Positions 1 through 13,813 of a stretch of DNA of 64,000 nucleotides are shown here, one piece after another. The position numbers and the translations under genes are program-made. The notes under the pieces were generated by a model. It did not search any database. It had not been told where the DNA came from and worked only from the letters and a program-made list of their open reading frames with translations. Each line of letters starts with the position of its first letter. The stretch's first letter is position 1. The DNA comes from Talaromyces rugulosus (taxonomy: Eukaryota; Ascomycota; Eurotiomycetes; Eurotiales; Trichocomaceae). The DNA is taken from contig NC_049562.1 of the NCBI RefSeq assembly GCF_013368755.1, positions 186,001 to 250,000 of the forward strand, read 5' to 3'.

Positions 1-299
1 CGGCATTGAAGCAGTTCTCCGGCCCATCCGCACCACCGCCTACGCCGCTAACGGCGCATATTTATGGCGTAAAGAATGTGTACTCGGGTCTCATTCGTCT
101 ATACGCGGCATATCATATTTACAACCGAGAACTATATGATCTTGCTCTTGTCACTTATATCGGTGTTCTCGGGCTGTACAGCTCTGAATTATTCCTTTGG
201 CGGACTTCCCGTATGCGAGAGACTATATCATCGTTTTTTATATCCGGCGGAATGATCTTCTGGATGCTGAGCCAAAGAGGTTGGTATTTGAATAACTAA
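1..299 (+). CDS. erg28: ERG28-like protein, 3' end (5' truncated by window)
   Basis: The reading frame is open from the window edge to the TAA at 297-299, leaving about 98 C-terminal residues. The pattern (G)xxNxYSGLIRLYAAYHI, then xLYDLALVTY, then SELFLWRTSR and a final hydrophobic segment ending QRGWY matches the C-terminal half of the ERG28 family. Those are small ER membrane proteins that scaffold the sterol C4-demethylation complex. Two to three membrane segments are visible. The sequence departs from the usual housekeeping version: the conserved TFGTW before the first segment is replaced by IYGVKN. It may therefore be a paralogue rather than the main sterol gene. The N-terminal exon(s) lie outside the window. 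Confidence 0.6.
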   Translation, partial: ALKQFSGPSAPPPTPLTAHIYGVKNVYSGLIRLYAAYHIYNRELYDLALVTYIGVLGLYSSELFLWRTSRMRETISSFFISGGMIFWMLSQRGWYLNN

Positions 300-3074
<2,775 letters not shown>

Positions 3075-4251
3075 GCTTGTGCTGATACCGTTCATTCTCG
3101 TCTCAATTGTCAAATGTCAGTCATGTGTAAGCATACACAAGAAAACGGGTTTTCCAAGTGAAGAACACACAAATCCTGTAAATCAACATTTGTACCTTTG
3201 GGTTTAGTCAATCTTAGTCGATCTAGCCAAGTTGTCATGACTGTTGGGGCCTGATCCAAAGTCACCCGCGTTGACACACATTCGAACAGCGAATAGAGAT
3301 GTTGTTGCCCCAGAGTATCTATTTAGTTTATAATAATCTGTTACTTAGCGAAATTTGACCGGGAGAACACAGTTACATATGTGGTAGGGGCGACCACCAA
3401 TCAACAGCTAAATAGCAGCCGTAATTTATACTCTACTTTTGATATCCAGCAGAATGATAGCTCTATCCATCCATCCAGCCCTGCTCTCTTGGCCTAGTAT
3501 CACTGAAATAAGCAATATAAAACTTACTACTAAGCACACAATATCTATAAAGCTATCTGGATTTATTGTAATTCAATATAGATTATCTCAGCTTATTAGT
3601 GTTAAGCCATTAATTAGCTTGACTTCATTATTTTTGCTGGATAATGAACTCTCCCGTCGAGAGGAGTTCGTGCGACAATTACGTTGGAGGTAGTACGAAT
3701 TAACATTGAAGCCATTAAATATACTGACATCTGGAATTTTTAAAAAATTGTACGACAAAATATAAACCTTAAATGTTACGGATGTGTATATTATTGGCTA
3801 TATATTCAAATAAGATTTATACCTTTAAGTGTAGTCGATGCTTGGCAAACGAGTATATAGTATATATTGAATTTCAATGCTCAAAATACTCCAATCAATA
3901 AGGATTGCAGCGATGGTGACATCGTGGTCATCGGACATGAGCGAACATTTGGAGCGAGCCCCTGAGATGCCGCCCGATCAGGATTAGCGCAGAAGGCCGC
4001 TGTCACGCTGCTAGACCTCATGCCGTTAGCTATTGCTTGCCATAACACTCAAGACTCGTCGCAACTGTCACCAGGAGCGCCAAAGGCCATCTGGCGGGGT
4101 CGCATGCCGGATTTCATGTTGCTTCATGTCGCAGATCGCCCAGGCGATCGATGCCGCCATCGCCTGCTTTAAAAGCGCTGTCGGCCTCGCCGCCTCAGGC
4201 CTCATAGAGCTGCTCGAGAGCGAAGTGTTCTCTCGTCGTGCAACCGCCAGA
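3075..4251. other. Intergenic, AT-rich stretch with no recognisable gene
   Basis: The segment at about 3400-3900 is AT-rich, full of TA dinucleotides and stop codons, and looks like RIP-affected or otherwise decayed DNA without a surviving family motif. From 3900 to 4251 the composition returns to normal and probably carries the promoter of the esterase at 4252. Confidence 0.4.
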
Positions 4252-5351
4252 ATGCTCAGCAAATTCGTTCTTGCAGCGTGGCTGCTTGTCGCGCCTGCGT
4301 TGGCCGATCTGCAGACGATAACGAGCAGCAATCGCAGCCGCAGCTACTGGGTTCATGCACCGGATGATTTCCAGGATGGAAAGACCTATCCCGCCGTAAT
4401 CGTATTCCACGCGAGCAGCAAGCTAGGCTTCAATATTGATGGCTTTGCCATGGAAGCCGATGTGAGATTGTCGCTGCCGCTGGTGCCCACTGCGTACTCG
4501 CCCGATGTCCGTCCTTGATTCTCCCCTCTATGAAAGACAAATGTTGTTTGTCCCCGTCCTAACCTGTGTCGTGGTGATTCAGCGATACTTTATCTATCCC
4601 AACGGTGTCGGAGGCGTGTGGGCCGGCCCTTCGTACGGAAACGTCTCGGTCGCAGAGGATCTCCAATTTGTTAGCGACCTGATCAGCGATATCAAGTCCA
4701 AGTACGGCATCGACACGAAACGTATTTATGCCACAGGGCTATCCAACGGCGCCGGCTTCGTTGGTACTATTGCTTGCAGCGATGTTGGTGGTCAATTCGC
4801 CGCTTTGGCGCCTGTTGCGGGATCTTTCTATACCGACGCCAATGACACCGACTGCACGCCCGCCAGATCGCCGTTGCCTATTCTCGAGATCCACGGAGGG
4901 AGCGATAAGACAGTTTTCTATGACGGTGGTCAGGGTGAAGGCGGTCTTTTGCCGGCGATCCCAACTTGGTATATTCGTCCCGGTGACGTCAAGAACGAGA
5001 AATAGACGCAACTGACACGAGAATGATAGGCTTGGCTACTGGCAGCAGAGGAACGGGTGTACATCCAACTCAACAGTCGATAGCGACAGTGGCGATGTGC
5101 ATCACACCACCTGGGTTTGCGGCGGGAAAAACGGCACCCTGCAGCACTGGAAGGTTGATGAGAATGGTATGTATTGAGATACCTGGAAGAAGTTTTTCGT
5201 CTCCCCCTTGCTTACACTCGACGGTTTAGGGCACGACTGGCCATCAAAGACAATCAACTTCGACATGATGGCAGCAGGCATGGGCCCCCAGCCTATCGAG
5301 GCCAACGATATCGTTACCGACTTTTTCGACCAATTTTCTCTATCCGATTAG
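4252..5351 (+). CDS. Secreted CE1/LpqC-type esterase (feruloyl esterase C-like)
   Basis: Four exons, 4252-4506, 4583-4968, 5030-5166 and 5230-5351, read 299 residues without a break; introns are 76, 61 and 63 bp. The start is the ATG opening the signal peptide MLSKFVLAAWLLVAPALA; the longer upstream frame is not a better start. The alpha/beta-hydrolase fold of the PHB-depolymerase/feruloyl-esterase group is shown by YPNGVGGVWAGPSY, the nucleophile elbow GLSNGAG, the Asp of IHGGSD and the His of NGHDWP. The family cleaves ferulate or related esters on plant cell walls; the exact substrate is inferred. It follows the GH12 gene in the same orientation, which fits plant-wall breakdown. Intron 1 has a weak GTCCGT donor, the least certain junction. 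Confidence 0.85.
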
Positions 5352-6261
5352 CTGCAATCCCCCTATTAATGAAAAAAGAATGCCGGGGTGTATGTCGTGT
5401 TTTATTAACGGATCCATAGAACAGCATTAGCAATCAAATGAGACAAGAACTTGTCGTAGCATTTCCAGCCAGTGGCCCGAGATCTCATAGCAAACTTAGT
5501 GGTATCAATAATAATTTTGCGATTTTCTGGGCTTGCAAATTCATAATAGGCATCGCTCCGGAAATGCGTGGTTTAATTATTGATGCCCCACGCCATACGG
5601 TAAACCGGAACTTACGCATTCCGCCAAAACATGACACGTCTTCTACCCTGCATAGGACGGTCAACAGCCTAGCAATCTCTTATTGGATCATACATCAGGC
5701 GGCCTACCTTTTCCACTAGCCTGCAAACTCAGCAATAATGACACCTATGAACATGTCGCCTGCGGTGTTGGTTGGTAGATCCGGTTGGTGCAAGTTCGTG
5801 CCTACATTGGCACAAGTAGACCGTCTCTGCACTACAAATATTACATGACAGGGATACAGTACCGATTTACCTGTATGTCATCACTTAAATTTTATGCGGT
5901 AACCGTTAGCCAGGGTTCTGCTTGGGTTCACCACCAACCTGTATAGGATGGGGCGTTGTTTGGACAACCTGACGAGCAAATCCGAATTTTACCCGAGTAG
6001 AACAGAACGAGGGAGTCGCAGTCCCATACGAATCCGGAAATAATAATGCACCCTGTAGTTAAGATTGGTCGGAAATCCGGAACTGGGCGCATGGTTGGGA
6101 TGCATTACCTCCGGCTCGTTTATTGTCCGAGACCACCCCCTATGATAGGCTCTTCCGCCCATAACAATCTTAAATCCGACTTTATGTCCATTTAAATACC
6201 CAACTTGTCTCGAGCATGTCATGTCTTCTATCAGACTCCGCTACTTGAGAACATTAGGAAA
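5352..6261. other. Intergenic, 0.9 kb, nothing recognised
   Basis: No frame here shows a known motif or plausible exon chain. The last 250 bp probably contain the promoter of the MFS gene at 6262. Confidence 0.4.
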
Positions 6262-8072
6262 ATGTCACAACTACAGGTAGAGATGCCATGTGTGGTAGAA
6301 TATACAGAAACCGGTCTCACACTGACTTTGAATAGGAAAAAGAAGAAAACGTTGAATCTGTGGTAGATAGGCCATCGCCGGATGACAGTCGCGAGTCATC
6401 CCTTCCATCTGGAAAGGATGATTTAGTTGGCGAAAAATATCCACTTACTGCACTGGATGATGCCATTGTAGGATGGGACAGTCAATACGACCCTGCAAAT
6501 CCAAGGTTAGTCCACGAATGATTATATTATTACTTCCAAATCAGTGAATGGATGCCCACACTTAAATCCATAGGAACTTTGCTCCGGCCAAAAAATGGAC
6601 GCTACTTGCATTTATCAGTGCCATCACATTTCTGAGGTATAGTAGGCATACGTAATAAAAAGCGAGCAATATGTTTACCTGATAGCAGTCCTCTGGCATC
6701 ATCCATGAACGCACCAGGGATAAGTATTATGGATGCCGAGTTTCACAACTCTTCCACTGTGCTTAGCTCCTTTGCGGTGAGCGTTTTTGTTCTCGGATTT
6801 TCGGTACTGATTCCCAAATACTACCACTTTAGGCTTCTGGGCTTTTCTTTTCTCCTCCAGAATTGGTGCGCTAATACAGTTATTGTGTGCCAGGTTGGAC
6901 CTTTGCTACTGTCTCCGTTGAGTGAAATATACGGAAGACAGCCGATTTTGAACATTGCAAACATTTTCTTTAGCTTATGGCAGATCGGCTGTGCCCTCGC
7001 GCCCAATATCAACGCCCTCATTGCCTTTCGATTTTTTGCTGGGGTAGGAGGCTCTGCTTGTCTCACAATCGGAGGAGGGATTATCGCCGACCTTTTCGTT
7101 GTTGAGCAAAGAGGTCTTGCAACCGCCATGTTTTCCATCGGACCGCTGTTTGGTCCAGTGGTCGGCCCCCTTATTGGCGGCTTCATTGCCCAACGAGCTG
7201 GATGGAGATGGGTATATTGGGTTCTCCTTTGCGCCACTGGCACCGTGACTATAGGAAACATCATTTTGAACTCGGAGACCAACCACGTGGTGTTGATGCA
7301 GCGCAAGACAGCGAACTTGCGCAAAGAGATCGACCGGCCTGAGCTTCGGAGTGTCTACGATATTGATTCGAAGGTGAAAAAAACGCGAGATGTTCTCATC
7401 CAAGGTATTTTCCGACCACTACGCATTCTATTTCGATCGCCAATTCTTCTCTTTTTGGCACTCTACTTTGCTTTCGTCTTCGGCTGTATGTATCTGTTAT
7501 TTACCACTCTTTCGACACTATACATCGAAGTCTATCATTGGGAGGTAGAGCTTTGTGGTCTCGCCTATATCGGATTAGGCATGAGTTTCTGTGTCGGGGT
7601 CATCGTTGTCGCAAGAACTTCTGATGCCACCGTGGTCCGGCTCACAAAGGCGAATAACAATGTCTACGAGCCGGAGATGCGGTTAGCAAGCTCCGTGATA
7701 TTTGCACTATTTATCCCCATCAGCTTTTTCTGGTACGGGTGGACTTCTGATAAACATGTCCATTGGGTTGTGCCCATCATCGCACTCATTCCGTTTGGTT
7801 TTGGCATGATGGGGATTTTCCTACCGGTGCAGACGTACTTTATTGATGCCGGTGGTCGATATGCAGCTTCGGCAATTGCTGGACTAACGGCGTTCCGGTG
7901 TCTCTTCGGAGCCTTTTTGCCTCTTGCAGGACCTAGCATGTACGCTTCCTTGGGCCTCGGCTGGGGTAATTCGCTTCTGGGATTCGTTGCTTTGGCCCTT
8001 GTCCCTGTTCCCGCCGTGATATTCAAATATGGAAGCAGGTTTCGACAGAGACATCCCATAAACTTGGATTAA
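6262..8072 (+). CDS. MFS drug:H+ antiporter (DHA1 type)
   Basis: Exons 6262-6276, 6336-6505, 6574-6636, 6689-6803 and 6894-8072 give about 513 residues. A 5-codon first exon (MSQLQ) precedes an acidic cytosolic tail and the family's W-x-x-x-(Y/D)-P-x-N-P-x-N entry motif (GWDSQYDPANPRNF). Twelve membrane segments follow, with the DHA1 signatures LSEIYGRQP and GWRWVYW. The 90-bp segment 6804-6893 is open in frame but has a GTACTG donor, a CTAAT branch and a CAG acceptor, and removing it restores the usual short loop before GPLLLSPLSEIYGR, so I treat it as an intron. The protein exports a small toxic compound or polyamine across the plasma membrane; substrate unknown. It converges with the aldo/keto reductase at 8249. 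Confidence 0.85.
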
Positions 8073-8248
8073 AGATTTTGCTTCTCGGGCAAAGTTTACG
8101 GTTGTTATATTACATATATGTAACCTTAGTAATAGTGTGTTCTACATGTACCGTTTTATCAAAAAGCATAGATTTAGACAAGCCGTTTAAAGGATATATT
8201 GGTCTTCTTTCGCTATTTAGACATTCATGTAAAGTCTCCTGGGACAGT

Positions 8249-9342
8249 TTAGCCGTTCATGTAAGCTGCAACTTTGCCGCCATATCTGTCACCGTGTACC
8301 GAGGTATGCTTCAAGAGTTCATCGATATCGGAGAGATAATTTTGTTCCAGGGTGGCTTTCTTGAGATTTTCTTCTACCCGAGCGACGGTAGTGCAGCCTG
8401 GGATCGGTATGACCTGCGGAGCCCGAGGCGTGGTCGGACGACCTTGAGAGCACACCCATGCAATGGCCGTCTGAGTCATAGGAATAGATTTGGCGGCCGA
8501 GATGTTTTGGACTTGGTTGACAAGGCGCATATTCAACTCGAAGGTTTCTGGCTGGAAGCGAGGGAGGTTTCTTCTCGAGTCATTTGCAGGTATATCATCG
8601 AGACTCTTGACCTGGCCAGTTAGGAATCCCCTAGAAAGGGGCGAGTAGGCGATAAGCGGAATGTCCAGTTCAGCACAAGCAACTGAAACGCCATTTTCTA
8701 ACACTTCGCGAGAAAAGAGAGACAATTCAACTTCCACTGCGGAGATAGGGTGAACCGCCTGCGCTCGACGGATGCTTGATGCGCTGCACTCGCTCAGCCC
8801 GATTCCACCTATTTTACCAGCCTTGACATATTCTACAAGAGCCTCTACCGTCTTTTCAATAGGGACATTTGGATCCACACGTGCTGGCTCAAAAATGCTT
8901 ATGAATACTCTTCCTTGGAGAATTTCAAGGCAATTCTCAACACTCTTGCGGACGCCCTCTGGGCTACCATCGGGGCCGGTTGCAAAGGAAAAACAGCCCT
9001 TGATGCTCAAAACCACCTTCTCGCTATCCTCTGGGTACTTTCTGAAATAATATTCAAGCAGATGGAGCGAGTTTGCGTGTGGTGGCCCGTAGATTTCGCC
9101 GGCATTCCACAAGTTGGCCCCTAGCTCCAAGGATCGTTTCATCACTTTGACTGCTTCATCATATGGTATGGGATCGGGTCGAATTGTGAGGCCTATCATC
9201 ATATTGTTAGAAACTTCCTTGTGAAAAGTAGGTTGGATTGTTTTATGCTTCTTAGATCAAAGAAGGCACTGGGCATTTCAGCTCACTTACCCATCAAGCC
9301 AAAGCCTATTGGGCCGACTTCCCGTCCAAGTACGATTGGCAT
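8249..9342 (-). CDS. Aldo/keto reductase, pyridoxal reductase (Plr1, AKR8) type
   Basis: Exon 1 is 9342-9291 and exon 2 is 9192-8249, joined by a 98-bp intron (GTAAGT...GATAG, phase 1), giving 331 residues. The splice is preferred over the internal ATG at 9202 because it yields MPIVLGREVGPIGFGLMGLT, the usual start of this family. NLWNAGEIYGPP replaces the DTAxxYG of other AKRs, as in yeast Plr1, and VVLSIKG supplies the catalytic Lys. IPIPGCTTVARVEEN near the C-terminus is the NADPH-binding region. The family reduces pyridoxal to pyridoxine with NADPH; related fungal copies reduce other aldehydes. It lies tail to tail with an MFS gene. A paralogue with the same first-intron position is at 61821-62878. 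Confidence 0.9.
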
Positions 9343-10199
9343 ACTGTTGTGGTTTGTGGGACTGGGAGAATCTCAATAGAAACATATAAAGCTGTTCCAA
9401 GTTCAAGTGTTCTACCCGTTGCGAGAAATCCTATTCCACCACCGAACGTGATGCCTGGGCTGAGTGATATATATACGCAATAAAGTCACAAATGCCTTGA
9501 ATCCCTCCGGATTTAACTCTGGAACACCGCATTCCTTGGTAAGTAGGCCTTTGATTCCTCTGCAGAGAACCGCGCGGTCCAATCAAATGACAGATGGCTG
9601 GCTACTAGGACTACGCACTAAAGATAGTTCCCGATCTGGCCAATCACAGGACTTTGTGTCCCGAGCATGTTCTCGATCAGATTATTGTACTGAATTTATT
9701 GCTCGCACGGCCAGTGGACATGAACACGGAGATACCGCTTCGACTTTAACGCGTTAAATCCGCCCAAATGGGGTGTGGTTGCCTGGTAAGAAGTTTATCT
9801 GAGACAACATTTGAAGAATAAGGCCATATGTCTGGTTTCTTGACTGGTGTTTATACATGTACATACAGTCCTACATATGTAAACGTCAATTGATATAGAT
9901 ATGAAGCACTTGAATGTTACTTATAACCATATTACTTGCGTCTGATAAGTTTAGTGTTTATTTACTCAACAATTTCCATTATATATAAATAGTCTGCTGA
10001 TATCAAATTCGCCTCACATTATCTCCGATATGTGACCCGAGAAGGTAGTCTGTGTATACGTGCGAACACTGCATGTGACATAATACGGGAGACTACATAT
10101 GTACCTCCTGAAGGCGTCTAAAAGCGCTGAGCTGTAAGTAATAGAGTATGCATGGACACCGAAATCGGATTTCCAATCGGATACGCAGTAGGTTATCGT
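9343..10199. other. Intergenic between aldo/keto reductase and MFS gene
   Basis: The first few hundred bases act as the upstream region of the reductase and the last part is downstream of the minus-strand MFS gene. No coding signature was seen. The stretch 9830-10060 is AT-rich. Confidence 0.4.
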
Positions 10200-11705
10200 T
10201 TAATAACTCGACCGAGCCCTCTGCCGGAGTCCAGGTCCGTAGAACCATATCAGCAGTGGCGCTGGTATCATAATGATGAGCGTAAGAAATGCCAACAGCG
10301 TATTCCCCCAACCATATCCTAGAGCATTGTACATGGCCGGGGCAAAGAGCGGAAATCCAAACGCCGTCAGGCTGCGAATGAATTGAGAGGCGGCAGATGC
10401 GGAGCTAGTATGGTCGGCGTAAGTATCGATAACATATGCCTGAAAGGCTTGTCCGGCAAATGTCATGCCGAATGCGAGTATTGCGGCGCCGACATCTATG
10501 ACGAGCCAGAACGTATTCGCCTGTGCAGCCCAGCCGTACATTAAGAGACCAACAGGCATGAGTATCACAGATGGTATCACTAGCGGCATACGGTATTCGG
10601 GCTGATCAGCACCATGTGCTCTAGACTTCAACCAGCGGAAAGAAGCGTCCATGGTGTGGCCAGTGATCAGTACTCCGACGATTTCACCCAGACAGATAGC
10701 AATGTAATGTAAACCACTTATAGCGACAGATTCACCATACTGAGTTGTCCACAGATCGGAAAAGGATGATAGCATAAGATACAAAATGCCATAATCAAAA
10801 GCTGAAAGGAGACTTTGCGCTTGGATAATAGGGTGAAAGGCTAGTAACCGTAAAGGACGAGTCAAGCTTCTCTGTATGACCCACAATGATGATCGGCCAC
10901 TGGCAAGTTTTTCCATCTCGGTGTAGTATTGACTATTGCCCGTTGACCTCCGAACTAGGTTGGCTTTACGCTGGAGGATGATGGGAGCATATGTTTCTTT
11001 GAATGCCAAAAAGGAACCAGCGACCATGACAGCCTGAAGAATAGAGGTTGACCAGAAGATCCACCTCCAGGTGGTAGCTTCAGTGATGAAACCACCCACA
11101 ATGGGACCAACTGCAGCACCAAGCATGGGAATGAGGATATAGAGGGCCATGGACCTTCCCCGTTGCTCGGAAGGCCAAATGTCACCGAGGACACCACCAG
11201 CAAGTGCGTAGATGGCACTGGCTCCAAGGCCCGCAAGCAGACGCGAGGCAATGAGTAGTCCCTTCCCATTTGCAAATCCACAGATTATGTTCCATACCAG
11301 AAACCAGATATTGGTCACATGTAGCACAGGCTGTCTGCCATATACCTCAGACAATGGGCCGATAACCAAAGGGCCGAAAGCCGTAGCCAGAAGATAAACA
11401 GACATCCCCATTACCGACTCCTCCTGGTTCATGTGAAGTGAGGAGCCAATATCGATTAGGGCCGGCGCCATAATAGTCGAGACCATGATACGGTTGAGGC
11501 CTGTTGCGGACAAGACACCTGTGACGACCCATTTCTTCGCCACAGGCCACTGTAATGGGTTATCGGGGTCGGCTGGTGTATTGAATGTAACAAGATAGGA
11601 ATCAGTCTCAATGTTTTTGGTTTCTGGGACTTTCCCACTCTCTGCATCTATAGTATAGCTCGTAGTGTCATGGCCCATCTCGGACGACTTGATTTCCGTA
11701 GACAT
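10200..11705 (-). CDS. MFS multidrug transporter (DHA1 type), intronless
   Basis: A single 501-codon frame covers a complete transporter. An acidic N-terminal tail leads to DPDNPLQWPVAKKW, the DHA1 entry motif. Signature LSEVYGRQP follows the second membrane segment, SEQRGRSMALY lies in loop 4-5 region, and TTWRWIFW precedes TM6; twelve hydrophobic segments are visible, ending FYGPGLRQRARSSY. No in-frame insert or stop is seen. It is predicted to be a plasma-membrane drug/H+ antiporter. It is transcribed away from the Zn2Cys6 regulator at 12066 over a 360-bp shared upstream region, so that regulator is a plausible controller of this gene (inference). Confidence 0.93.
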   Translation of the reverse strand: MSTEIKSSEMGHDTTSYTIDAESGKVPETKNIETDSYLVTFNTPADPDNPLQWPVAKKWVVTGVLSATGLNRIMVSTIMAPALIDIGSSLHMNQEESVMGMSVYLLATAFGPLVIGPLSEVYGRQPVLHVTNIWFLVWNIICGFANGKGLLIASRLLAGLGASAIYALAGGVLGDIWPSEQRGRSMALYILIPMLGAAVGPIVGGFITEATTWRWIFWSTSILQAVMVAGSFLAFKETYAPIILQRKANLVRRSTGNSQYYTEMEKLASGRSSLWVIQRSLTRPLRLLAFHPIIQAQSLLSAFDYGILYLMLSSFSDLWTTQYGESVAISGLHYIAICLGEIVGVLITGHTMDASFRWLKSRAHGADQPEYRMPLVIPSVILMPVGLLMYGWAAQANTFWLVIDVGAAILAFGMTFAGQAFQAYVIDTYADHTSSASAASQFIRSLTAFGFPLFAPAMYNALGYGWGNTLLAFLTLIIMIPAPLLIWFYGPGLRQRARSSY

Positions 11706-12065
11706 GCTTTATTTAAATGACGATGAGAAGTGATGTAGATCAAGCTGGGTGTATAATATGAGCCAGCGGTGCACTCACTCCTTTTAAATAGTTTTCAAAC
11801 AACAAAAGTGCACGCCACGTCGGAACAAAAGCCAGCAGCAGGCCGATGAAGGATCGCGAGGAGCGATGGCTTCATTTTCCTCATACGGCTAGAGGGCCCA
11901 TACAGAATGCGCGCAGGCCAATCGGACGTGGTCGCAGTCGTCTAGCGCAATCAGATAAGATAAAATCTCCCGTCATCTTGCTTCCTGTTGTTGACCTGCG
12001 GCTGAGGCATTTCGACCCAGACCAAAAAAAAAAACAAAGCTACATGTCGAACTGTCATAACGAGA
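11706..12065. promoter_or_regulatory. Divergent promoter between MFS gene and Zn2Cys6 regulator
   Basis: The 360 bp separate two start codons facing away from each other. The segment contains a TTTAAATA element near 11783 and an A10 run at about 12025-12034. A shared upstream region between a regulator and a transporter is typical of pump/regulator pairs. No binding site was assigned. Confidence 0.5.
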
Positions 12066-13542
12066 ATGCCTCAGCGCAGGCATACCAAATCGCGCGGTGG
12101 CTGCATCACCTGCAAGTGAGTACATCCCCAATGGGCGAGGGGCAATAGTCATTGATGGATTTAGAATACGGCGCAAAAAATGCGACGAGAAAAGACCAAA
12201 CTGCGACAGGTGTACTAGCACTGGCAGGCGGTGCGATGGCTACGTGTCAATGAGTGCTCATGCTTTTGAGCCTCCTAGTAGCCAATTCCCCAGTCCTTGC
12301 AGTTCAGTCTTGGGCCACCAAGAGCTTCTAGATCGCTTTCGGCTTACCACGATCCCCCAATTTTCGTCTTATTACAATAGCAGCCTATGGCAAATTGTCC
12401 TCGCACAAACCTCGGTGTCTACTACGAATTTATCCGACGCAGCTATAGCTTTAAGCGCCGCCCATCATGAGCGCGAGCATCGCGGGTTTGACACTCAAAG
12501 GGCTGCGCCGGTTGCATTTGACATGTATATAAACGCCATTTCGGAATCGCGGCAGACCTTGGCTCGACTTTCCGAGGAACATGCAGTATGGACTGGATTT
12601 ATCATCTCATTCATGCTGGCTGGGGTGGAGGCCTTGCGCGGCAAACCTGAAAATGCGAGCATGCATTTAACAAACGGACTGAAAGTTGCATTTTCGCTCG
12701 AATGCAACACCATTTCTCAACGACCAATTCTACGATTGGATTGCAATGTAATCGAAGAATCTACCCATTTTATAATGAGGTTAGATATCAAATTGTCGGA
12801 TATCTTAGGAGGACCAGAAAATGTAGATCAGGACCCAGCCAACCCTACAAAGCAAAGTATAAAAGTCGCGTTTTATAATTTGAAGAACTATGTCGACCAC
12901 ATAATGAATCTGGTTGATGAACCCAACGACCTGTCATGCAACATTCAAGGGATGCTGGCCCAGCTGGAGACCTGGGACGCCCATCTAACACAACTGGTGC
13001 CCGCAGCTTTTGAAACCGTACTTTACGAATTCCAAATGGTGAAACTTTTTCGTGAAACTATTTGTCTTCTCCTACTAGCAAAGCAATGCCTTTGCATGAG
13101 ATATACTGAAGGGAACCCCAACTGCCTGCGTGAGTTGAAAGCTTATCTTTCTAAACTTCTGTTCCTCGAGGGCCAAATGCGTTGTGACAAGAAATATGTG
13201 TCGCATTTGACTCCGGCGCAGTTGAAGTTCTTGGCAGCCAGACACGGGCTGGTCTCGCTGAAGACATCTTCTGATGCGTCTGAGCCATTGTCTGCACCGA
13301 CTTCGCACCGGGCTGTTGAAGAACTTGTGATGCAAGAAGAAGGCGCGATTAGAAATAGTGGCCTTGCACCCCCGCAGGCAATGTGTATGGATATCACAAG
13401 TGCATTGGAAAACGGGTCGGTTTCAATACGCTACTGCTTGGTGGATCAAAATGGTTCTTTTGTATGGGTAGAGAAGCGTGCTTTGATATGGAAGGCGGCA
13501 GTCTTCCGACAGGCAACTGTTAAGCCATCAGATTTTGCCTGA
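12066..13542 (+). CDS. Zn2Cys6 fungal transcription factor
   Basis: Exon 1 (12066-12115) and exon 2 (12165-13542) are joined by a 49-bp intron (GTGAGT...TTTAG) inside the DNA-binding domain, giving 475 residues. The splice builds a perfect CX2CX6CX6CX2CX6C binuclear cluster at residues about 13-40, following a basic start (MPQRRHTKSRGG). The rest carries no clear fungal_trans signature but has the length and mixed helical composition of a regulator with a divergent C-terminal domain (DUF3468 type by resemblance, unproven). It acts in the nucleus. It sits between two minus-strand MFS genes and diverges from the first. Confidence 0.88.
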
Positions 13543-13813
13543 TGCCCGGAAGTGGGAGGTGATTGTTGTTAAATATGGCCAACATGATGTCTGGAAAGTA
13601 CATCAATTGATGCATAAAGAATTAAATATAATAAGTGGTATCATTTCAATACGTAAACTCATTTGTAAACATCGTAACGACATAGAGAATGCATGTGTAT
13701 ATACATATATGCAATAGAGAGGATTTCCTATACACAGCCACACATTTCCGTCCATGGATTGACATTAAATTTCAGGCATGTATCAGCTGAACATTGGATT
13801 TCGGTGATAAATA

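Noticed and set aside
6821..7403. Long minus-strand open frames inside the MFS gene
   Set aside because: They mirror the codon structure of the plus-strand transporter and have no motif or start context of their own.
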